From: Cyclobacteriaceae bacterium
Lineage (GTDB): Bacteria; Bacteroidota; Bacteroidia; Cytophagales; Cyclobacteriaceae
Reading direction: 5' to 3'
NCBI GenBank assembly: GCA_025358195.1
Contig: JANYKP010000248.1
Coordinates: 1-7,582 of the forward strand
DNA length: 7,582 nucleotides
Below are positions 1 to 4,953 of the stretch, piece after piece. A model generated the notes under the pieces. The model saw only the letters and a program-made list of their open reading frames with translations, was not told the origin of the DNA and did not search any database. How positions within the stretch are numbered: the first letter of the stretch is position 1; each line of letters starts with the position of its first letter. The position numbers and the translations under genes were made by a program.

Positions 1-323
1 TTAGCAATTGCCGGAACGACGCTCACCGGGGCTTCAATTCTCCTGTCTCTTAAAGCGTCAGGAATTCCTGGCGCTGCAATTCGTTCCTCGCGGGCCGTTG
101 TCATGACCCACTTCAAAACACTGCGGTCGCTGGAGTACACAGCACTTTGATTTAGCAATTCAGCTTTGTCCGGATGGCGCAGGTCCTGGGCCGCTCTCGA
201 ATGTATGAGGTGAATAAGCTGGCTGTAAGGGTGCTCTCTCGCGAGCTTCTGCAACTGGATACATTCTTCTTCCGTCAGGTTTGTAAAGTTTTTTGTCAAC
301 AACCGGAAGCCAGCAGAATCCAT
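1..323 (-). CDS. Conserved hypothetical protein (N-terminal part, runs off left edge)
   Basis: Reading leftward from the ATG at 323 the frame is open for 107 codons to the window edge, so the gene is partial at its 3' end. The protein begins MDSAGFRLLTKNF and continues with an acidic, helical stretch (LTEEECIQLQKLAREHPYSQ at about residues 16-35), then a segment ending in a YSSDRSVLKW-like motif near residue 75. The pattern of E-rich helix, then HPYSQ/YPYFQ, then Y-DR-L resembles short conserved Bacteroidota proteins of unknown function that I remember from beside lptE. No signal peptide, membrane segment or catalytic motif is visible. It starts 63 bases after the lptE stop in the same direction, so it may be the last envelope-operon gene before secG, which is not visible here. 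A shorter open frame at 160-375 on this strand is out of frame and lacks this family pattern. No function can be assigned. Confidence 0.75.
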   Translation of the reverse strand, partial: MDSAGFRLLTKNFTNLTEEECIQLQKLAREHPYSQLIHLIHSRAAQDLRHPDKAELLNQSAVYSSDRSVLKWVMTTAREERIAAPGIPDALRDRRIEAPVSVVPAIA

Positions 324-344
324 TGATAAAATAACGTTGAATAG

Positions 345-376
345 TAAATCTAATGGAAAAAATGGGAGTCCACAAA
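345..376 (-). promoter_or_regulatory. Possible internal promoter before the hypothetical gene
   Basis: On the minus strand TTTG (376-373) is followed after 20 bases by TAGATTTA (352-345). This fits the Bacteroidota -33/-7 arrangement TTTG then TAnnTTTG with one mismatch at the last base. It sits in the 63-base gap after lptE and would start transcription about 15 bases before the ATG at 323. The region is AT-rich, so a chance match is possible. Confidence 0.3.
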
Positions 377-386
377 TCACTGAAAA

Positions 387-905
387 CTACCAGGTTGCCA
401 CGGTCGCATTGAAGATATCAATCAATATCTGATCAAATATCTTCTTTTCCAGGTCCTCCTGAACAGTGGTGAAATTCAAGTTGTTGTCGAAATCTTTGTA
501 GAAGCTGAACGTTCTGTCTTTGAAACCATTCTTAGGCTCAATGTTGTCTTCATAGGTGACTTTGACACCGATAGTAAGCCTGGAAAGGGCTGCTGTATTG
601 GGATCATTTGGGTTGCCTGTAGATACTGGAGCTATATTGTTTATCCGGTAATCGGAGATAACACCTTCAATGTGCAATTCAGCATTTTCCGGGATCACGC
701 GAAGACCCGAGTTCTGCTGGTAGTAGTCTTTAAGTTTGTTTGTAAAGGTGGGGCCTAAATTGGCTGGAGCCAGATCCGTATTGTTAAAGAACGGATCAAT
801 GGCCATCGTTTTTGCAGTGGTGGCCACACCAGAAAGGGAATAAACACTGCAACTCTCCACCGTGATGAAGGCCAGTATAGCAACGATTATAATCTTAACT
901 TTCAA
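387..905 (-). CDS. lptE: LPS-assembly lipoprotein LptE, Bacteroidota type
   Basis: LptE is the outer-membrane lipoprotein that plugs the LptD beta-barrel and helps deliver LPS to the cell surface. From the TTG at 905 the product is 172 residues, normal for this family. It has a short lipoprotein signal (LKVKIIIVAILAFITVESC) with C19 as the lipidation site, although VESC is a weak lipobox. The mature start CSVYSLSG, the TFTNKLKDYY segment (53-62), AELHIEGVISDY (75-86), AALSRLTIGVKV (105-116) and the terminal FNATVATW match what I remember of Bacteroidota LptE proteins. An ATG at 968 would add 21 polar residues (MQHGIWEF...) before the signal and overlap the upstream gene by 74 bases. The TTG start overlaps it by only 11 bases and gives a compact signal peptide, so it is preferred. 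The tight overlap implies co-transcription and possibly translational coupling with the activator gene. The family call is firm; the start is less so. Confidence 0.87.
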   Translation of the reverse strand: MKVKIIIVAILAFITVESCSVYSLSGVATTAKTMAIDPFFNNTDLAPANLGPTFTNKLKDYYQQNSGLRVIPENAELHIEGVISDYRINNIAPVSTGNPNDPNTAALSRLTIGVKVTYEDNIEPKNGFKDRTFSFYKDFDNNLNFTTVQEDLEKKIFDQILIDIFNATVATW

Positions 906-2145
906 GCTCGTATTCTTTGATTTTGCGATAGAGTGTCCGCTCTGAAATTCCCAAATCCCGTGCTGCATATTTCCGTTTATTATTATTCTTGCGCAGCGCC
1001 CGCATGATCAACTCTTTTTCTTTCTTTTCAATGGAAAGTGAATCATCTTCTGCCTCATGACTAATGTCCTGAACTTCGGCTGCTGCCTCTTCGGAAGGTT
1101 TTCCATTGCCATTGAGATTGAGTACGACCGGTTCACGTGAGATTGACCGCTCGGGCTGCACCTCGGCAAATAAGTGCGGATTCTCCTTTACTATCTGCGC
1201 GGCGTTTAACGGATTTCCGACGCTTTCAAGAACAATGCGCTTCAGCTCATTCACATCTTTACGCATATCAAATAAAACTTTGTAAAGGATCTCACGCTCG
1301 GATAGGTCCTGGCCGGCAACGTCTTTGTACAAGGCAGGCAGACTCGTTTGGTTGGGCAAATAACTCTGCAGGACTTCAGCATTTATTTCCTTTGTTTCGG
1401 TAGAAAGGACAGAAATCTGATCGACCAGATTTTTAAGCTGACGGATGTTTCCCGGAAACCTGTATTTTAACAAAACTTCTTTTGCTTCCTCTGTCAAGGA
1501 AATGGGTTTCACTTTATATCGTTCTGCAAAATCGGATGCAAATTTTCTAAATAACAATTCCTGGTCCTTGCCCCGCTCGCGCAAGGGTGGTACGAAAATC
1601 GGGACACTGTTAAGACGGTAGTAAAGATCTTCGCGGAATTTGCTATTTTCCACTTTGTGCATGAGATTAACATTGGTTGCGGCCACCACACGAACATCTG
1701 TCTTCAATACTTTGGACGAACCCACTTTTATGAATTCGCCATTCTCCAACACACGTAATAAACGCGCCTGTGTACCGAGGGGCATCTCGCCGATTTCATC
1801 GAGAAAAATGGTGCCTCCATTCGTTACTTCAAAATAGCCTTTGCGGGATTCATGGGCCCCGGTGAACGAGCCCTTTTCATGGCCAAAGAGTTCGGAATCA
1901 ATAGTTCCCTCCGGTATAGAACCACAGTTGATAGCAATAAACTGGCCATGTTTCCGGGGGCTGAGTGAATGAATGATCTTTGAAAAGGATTCTTTGCCGC
2001 TGCCACTCTCACCGGTAATCAATACAGACATTTCAGTGGGAGCAACCTGCATGGCCACCCGCACTGCATTATTAAGCATCGGTGCATTGCCGATGATTCC
2101 AAATCGTTGCTTTACACTTTGAATATCATTTTCCGTAATTGCCAT
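895..2145 (-). CDS. Sigma-54-dependent transcriptional activator lacking a receiver domain
   Basis: This is a bacterial enhancer-binding protein, an AAA+ ATPase that remodels RpoN-RNA polymerase so it can open promoters. Its 416 residues begin almost directly with the AAA+ domain. Visible motifs are Walker A GESGSGKE (45-52, K51), the sigma-54 contact loop GSFTGA (92-97, a serine variant of GAFTGA), Walker B GGTIFLDEIGE (110-120), sensor I VRVVAATN (151-158), the arginine-finger region FREDLYYRL (170-178) and the sensor II segment PGNIRQLKN (230-238). A Fis-type helix-turn-helix lies at about 391-412 (KYAARDLGISERTLYRKIKE). There is no N-terminal receiver, GAF or PAS domain. A long acidic linker of about 105 residues (roughly 266-372) separates the ATPase from the HTH. 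The ATG at 2145 has a purine-rich AAAGG four bases upstream and lies 7 bases after the miaB stop; the 3' end overlaps lptE. The target promoters and activating signal cannot be read here. It may act in trans on envelope genes, but that is inference. Confidence 0.93.
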   Translation of the reverse strand: MAITENDIQSVKQRFGIIGNAPMLNNAVRVAMQVAPTEMSVLITGESGSGKESFSKIIHSLSPRKHGQFIAINCGSIPEGTIDSELFGHEKGSFTGAHESRKGYFEVTNGGTIFLDEIGEMPLGTQARLLRVLENGEFIKVGSSKVLKTDVRVVAATNVNLMHKVENSKFREDLYYRLNSVPIFVPPLRERGKDQELLFRKFASDFAERYKVKPISLTEEAKEVLLKYRFPGNIRQLKNLVDQISVLSTETKEINAEVLQSYLPNQTSLPALYKDVAGQDLSEREILYKVLFDMRKDVNELKRIVLESVGNPLNAAQIVKENPHLFAEVQPERSISREPVVLNLNGNGKPSEEAAAEVQDISHEAEDDSLSIEKKEKELIMRALRKNNNKRKYAARDLGISERTLYRKIKEYELES

Positions 2146-2152
2146 TTTTCCT

Positions 2153-3601
2153 TTATATAATTTTTCCTAATAAGGTTGCTTTCGAGCAAGTTTCCACCTT
2201 GACATTGACGTACTGACCCTTCGTTTTATTTTCTTTTGGGAAAATGATAACCTTGTTCGCAGAGTTTCTTCCCTGAAGAAAATTGTCGGAGCGTTTGGAG
2301 TAACCCTCAATCAGCACCTTGTAGGTTTTTCCAATGTCGCGTTGATAGCGTTCAAGCGAATGTTGGTTCTGTTTTTGAATGATCTTTTCAAGTCTTCGCT
2401 GTTTCACCGCATCCGGCACATCATCTTTAAATTTTTTCTCGGCCAGTGTACCAGGTCTTTCAGAATACATAAACATATAAGCGAAATCGTACTTCACGTG
2501 GTCCATCAACGAAACGGTCTCCTGATGCTCCTCCTCGGTCTCCCCACAGAAACCAGCAATCATATCAGAGGAAATACCGCATTCAATTCCAAGGATTTCA
2601 CGAATGCGATTAATTTTTTCCAGGTACCATTCGCGTGAATAACCCCGATTCATTCGTTCTAATACGTTCGAATTACCACTTTGGACAGGAAGATGTATGT
2701 ATTTGCAGATATTGTCATAGCGGGCCATTGTGTGAAGCACGTCATCTGTTATATCCTTGGGGTGTGAGGTGGAGAACCGTATGCGTAAGTCTGGATGAAT
2801 GTTGGCAACTTTCTCCAGAAGCTGAGAAAAGGTGATCACCTCGCGTACCTCCGTCTTTTCCAGCCGAGCTTTATTGTTCTCATCCGGACTCCATTTAAAG
2901 GAGTCCACATTCTGGCCCAGCAATGTTATTTCACGATATCCTTTTTCAAATAAGTCCTTGGCTTCCGCGACAATTGACTTAGGATCCCTGCTGCGTTCCC
3001 GACCCCTTGTAAAAGGTACCACGCAGAAGGAACACATATTGTCGCAACCGCGCATAATCGAGATAAAGGCGGTGACACCGTTCGAGTTTAATCTAATTGG
3101 ACTTATATCGGCATACGTTTCCTCTCTCGATAAAAATGTATTGACAGCTTTGTCGCCTTCTTCTACTTGTGCCAGAAGTTGTGGCAAATCGCGGTAAGCG
3201 TCTGGGCCGGCTACCAAGTCCACAATTTTCTCTTCTTCCAGAAACTTAGCCTTCAGTCGTTCAGCCATGCAGCCCAGGACACCCACCATCAATTCAGGTT
3301 TATGCTTTTTTAATCCGTTAATATGCATGAGCCGGTTGCGAACAGTTTGCTCCGCTTTTTCGCGAATTGAACACGTGTTCAAAAAGACCACATCAGCCTC
3401 TGTAATTTCCGATGTAGTATCAAATCCTTCCTTTTGTAAAATTGATGCCACGATTTCACTGTCCGAAAAATTCATTTGACAACCATAACTCTCGATGTAA
3501 AGCTTCTTTGGTTTGCCAGAGCTCCTCACGCCGGTTATTTTCGGTGTCTCCTGGCGCTGCTCCACTGTCAGAATGCTCAAATCCTCAATCAATTCCTTCA
3601 T
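2153..3601 (-). CDS. miaB: tRNA-2-methylthio-N6-dimethylallyladenosine synthase MiaB
   Basis: MiaB is a radical-SAM methylthiotransferase that converts i6A37 to ms2i6A37 in tRNAs reading UNN codons, improving codon-anticodon stability. The 482-residue protein has the full family layout. The N-terminal methylthiotransferase domain starts YIESYGCQMNFSDSE and has cluster-binding cysteines C41, C77 (NTCSIREKA) and C111 (LGCMAER). The radical-SAM core carries CDNMCSFC (C186, C190, C193) in the MRGCDNMCSFCVVPFTRGRE context typical of MiaB. A C-terminal TRAM domain for RNA binding covers about 422-482. The frame stays open upstream to a TTG at 3622, but that TTG lies inside a -7-like promoter element, so the ATG at 3601 (MKELIEDL) is chosen; a GTG at 3607 is the other option. 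It is the first gene of the leftward group, and the next gene starts 7 bases after its stop. All six cysteines are present and nothing suggests loss of function. Confidence 0.97.
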   Translation of the reverse strand: MKELIEDLSILTVEQRQETPKITGVRSSGKPKKLYIESYGCQMNFSDSEIVASILQKEGFDTTSEITEADVVFLNTCSIREKAEQTVRNRLMHINGLKKHKPELMVGVLGCMAERLKAKFLEEEKIVDLVAGPDAYRDLPQLLAQVEEGDKAVNTFLSREETYADISPIRLNSNGVTAFISIMRGCDNMCSFCVVPFTRGRERSRDPKSIVAEAKDLFEKGYREITLLGQNVDSFKWSPDENNKARLEKTEVREVITFSQLLEKVANIHPDLRIRFSTSHPKDITDDVLHTMARYDNICKYIHLPVQSGNSNVLERMNRGYSREWYLEKINRIREILGIECGISSDMIAGFCGETEEEHQETVSLMDHVKYDFAYMFMYSERPGTLAEKKFKDDVPDAVKQRRLEKIIQKQNQHSLERYQRDIGKTYKVLIEGYSKRSDNFLQGRNSANKVIIFPKENKTKGQYVNVKVETCSKATLLGKII

Positions 3602-3619
3602 TTTCACTTTTTGAGACTG

Positions 3620-3627
3620 CAAATTTA
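3620..3627 (-). promoter_or_regulatory. Candidate -7 element for the miaB operon
   Basis: The minus strand reads TAAATTTG here, an exact match to the Bacteroidota -7 consensus TAnnTTTG. Its end is 18 bases upstream of the chosen miaB ATG (3601), which gives a leader of about a dozen bases. No clear TTTG lies 19-21 bases further upstream, so the -33 element is weak or absent. Confidence 0.45.
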
Positions 3628-3644
3628 GAATTTTCTAACCAATC

Positions 3645-3663
3645 GTGACATCTTGTCAGTCAC
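3645..3663. repeat. Nested inverted repeat in the divergent control region
   Basis: The core TGACA-TCT-TGTCA (3646-3658) is a perfect 5-base inverted repeat with a 3-base spacer. A second pair, GTGAC (3645-3649) and GTCAC (3659-3663), brackets it. It lies between the two divergent -7 candidates, where a dimeric regulator could bind. It is too short and isolated to be a transcription terminator, and chance occurrence is possible. Confidence 0.3.
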
Positions 3664-3670
3664 TAATTTT

Positions 3671-3678
3671 TAATTTTG
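3671..3678 (+). promoter_or_regulatory. Candidate -7 element for the carbonic anhydrase-like gene
   Basis: TAATTTTG matches the Bacteroidota -7 consensus TAnnTTTG exactly and ends 15 bases before the ATG at 3694, so any leader would be very short. The nearest TTG upstream (3653-3655) is 15 bases away, closer than the usual 19-21. A second exact match, TAGTTTTG (3683-3690), is so near the ATG that transcripts from it would begin inside the gene. Confidence 0.4.
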
Positions 3679-3693
3679 AGTGTAGTTTTGGAT

Positions 3694-4206
3694 ATGGCGA
3701 TCATAAAATCCTTACGTGGATATACTCCTGAATTTGGTAAAGACTGTTTCCTGGCCGACAATGCTGTGGTAGTGGGAGAGGTCAAAATGGGTGATCGATG
3801 TACGATTTGGTTCAATGCGATCATCCGGGGAGATGTTCACGCTATTACAATTGGCGATAATACGAACGTTCAAGATGGGGCCATCATTCACTGCACCTAT
3901 CAAAAGGCAAAAACGGTCATTGGAAGCAATGTTTCGATCGCCCACAATGCAATTGTCCATGGTTGCACGGTGGAAGATAATGTCCTTATAGGAATGGGAG
4001 CCATTGTGATGGATGATGCCGTTATTGGCACGGAATCAGTAATTGCGGCAGGGGCTGTTGTTTTGCCAGGAACACGGGTTGAGCCTGGAAGTATTTATGC
4101 AGGCACACCAGCCAAAAGAATAAAGGATATAGGGCCTGAAATGAAAGAGGTGATTCTCAGAACCGCTCGAAATTATCCCATGTATGCCGAGTGGTATAAG
4201 CAGTAA
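3694..4206 (+). CDS. Gamma-class carbonic anhydrase family protein (left-handed beta-helix)
   Basis: The 170-residue product is a hexapeptide-repeat protein of the YrdA/PaaY/Cam family, normally a cytoplasmic homotrimer with a metal site between subunits. Repeated [LIV]-G-x4 rungs run from about residue 20 to 140. The three expected metal-ligand histidines appear as H66 (GAIIHCTY), H84 and H89 (SIAHNAIVHGC), with the usual five-residue spacing of the last pair. R45 and D47 (RGDVH) and Q60-D61 match conserved active-site or trimer-interface positions of the family. The acidic loop of archaeal Cam is missing, as in most bacterial members, and many of these have weak or no measured CO2 hydration, so the true substrate is uncertain. 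A C-terminal helix ends NYPMYAEWYKQ. There is no signal peptide. A TTG at 3676 is in frame, but the ATG at 3694 gives the usual family length and lies beyond a promoter-like element. The OmpH-like gene follows after 40 bases. Confidence 0.92.
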   Translation: MAIIKSLRGYTPEFGKDCFLADNAVVVGEVKMGDRCTIWFNAIIRGDVHAITIGDNTNVQDGAIIHCTYQKAKTVIGSNVSIAHNAIVHGCTVEDNVLIGMGAIVMDDAVIGTESVIAAGAVVLPGTRVEPGSIYAGTPAKRIKDIGPEMKEVILRTARNYPMYAEWYKQ

Positions 4207-4220
4207 TTCCTTATTCCAAT

Positions 4221-4228
4221 TATATTTG
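4221..4228 (+). promoter_or_regulatory. Candidate -7 element for the OmpH-like gene
   Basis: TATATTTG matches TAnnTTTG exactly and ends 18 bases before the ATG at 4247, in the 40-base gap after the carbonic anhydrase-like gene. No TTTG is seen at the expected upstream distance. The gene may have its own promoter as well as read-through from upstream. Confidence 0.35.
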
Positions 4229-4246
4229 CGGCCCAATTAATCCATT

Positions 4247-4870
4247 ATGAAAAATCTATCCCTTGCATTGAACGCAATATTGCTTTTGGCTGTCGCCGGA
4301 CTTTATTACCTGCACTTTTCAGGATCCGAGAATCTCAAAAGCTCGAATTCATCCGCTACCCAGGACCTGAAAATTGCTTATATCAATTCAGATTCCGTAT
4401 TAAAATATTACGATTATTTTAAGGCGGGCAAAGAACGATTGGAATCCAAGGGCAAGAAATTGGACCAGGATTTACAAGGCCGTGCCCAAAGCTTGCAAAA
4501 CGAATTTGAATCTTACCAACGAAATGCCAGCACCCTTACGATGGGTCAGGCGCGTGCCGTGGAAGAGGATTTAGGAAAGAAGAGGCAGAATCTTCAATTG
4601 TACCAGGAGAGCCTTTCTCAGGAAATGCAGATGGAGCAGGAAAAGATGACCAAGGACCTTTACAATCGCGTGACTTCCTATTTAAAAAAATATGGACAAG
4701 AAAAAGGTCTGCAAGTGGTGTTGAAGTATGATGCAACGAGTGATTTATTATTCGGAGGTGAGACCTTGAATATCAGCAAGGATGTAATTAGCGGTTTAAA
4801 CGAATTATATAAATCCGAACAAGCTATAAATCTTGCCAAGAAAGACTCGATCGCGGGCAAGAATAAGTAA
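4247..4870 (+). CDS. OmpH/Skp-family periplasmic chaperone
   Basis: Skp/OmpH proteins are trimeric periplasmic chaperones that hold unfolded outer-membrane proteins between the Sec translocon and the BAM complex. This 207-residue protein starts with a hydrophobic segment (about residues 5-23) that is either a Sec signal or a membrane anchor; there is no lipobox. After a polar Ser/Asn-rich stretch comes the family's first strand KIAYINSDSVLKYYDYF (42-58). A long charged and Gln-rich coiled coil (about 60-150) forms the tentacles, followed by the returning body segment with GLQVVLKYDATSDLLF and GGETLNISKDVISGL (about 155-185). The order and length are those of the family, and a short lysine-rich tail ends the protein. 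An intrinsic terminator follows closely. Bacteroidota often carry several OmpH paralogues, so whether this is the main Skp or an auxiliary copy cannot be decided. Confidence 0.9.
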   Translation: MKNLSLALNAILLLAVAGLYYLHFSGSENLKSSNSSATQDLKIAYINSDSVLKYYDYFKAGKERLESKGKKLDQDLQGRAQSLQNEFESYQRNASTLTMGQARAVEEDLGKKRQNLQLYQESLSQEMQMEQEKMTKDLYNRVTSYLKKYGQEKGLQVVLKYDATSDLLFGGETLNISKDVISGLNELYKSEQAINLAKKDSIAGKNK

Positions 4871-4896
4871 AATAATGCAGCCTTGCTGTAAGAATG

Positions 4897-4923
4897 AACC
4901 GACCTTAAAGGCCGGTTTTTTTA
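4897..4923 (+). terminator. Rho-independent terminator after the OmpH-like gene
   Basis: AACCG (4897-4901) pairs with CGGTT (4913-4917), and CCT (4903-4905) pairs with AGG (4909-4911), around one A/C mismatch and a 3-base loop. A run of seven T follows (4916-4922), partly shared with the stem. It starts 26 bases after the OmpH stop codon and separates that gene from the transporter gene, which must then have its own promoter in the 30 bases before 4954. The best -7-like match there is TAACTTTC (4942-4949), with one mismatch. Confidence 0.8.
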
Positions 4924-4953
4924 TTTGTCTTTTGAACAACGTAACTTTCTACC

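Noticed and set aside
160..375. Open frame of 71 codons on the minus strand
   Set aside because: It overlaps the hypothetical gene (1-323) in another frame. The latter runs unbroken to the window edge and shows a family-like pattern, whereas this frame ends in a Pro/Ser-rich, low-information tail.
2342..3479. Several plus-strand open frames of 66-121 codons opposite miaB
   Set aside because: They are antisense shadows of a full-length, motif-complete miaB gene and show no recognisable domain.
3676..3693. TTG start adding six residues (MSVVLD) to the carbonic anhydrase-like protein
   Set aside because: The extra residues are not typical of the family, and the TTG overlaps the TAATTTTG promoter-like element. 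The ATG at 3694 gives the usual length of about 170 residues.
4025..4046. TTGGCACG followed by a downstream TTGC, resembling a sigma-54 promoter
   Set aside because: The spacing is too long for a -24/-12 promoter: after TTGGCACG and four bases the sequence is CAGT, not TTGC. It also lies inside the carbonic anhydrase-like gene.
4877..4889. Small CAGC/GCTG inverted repeat just after the OmpH stop codon
   Set aside because: The stem is only four base pairs with a tiny loop and no T-run. The stronger hairpin with a T-run at 4897-4923 explains termination.
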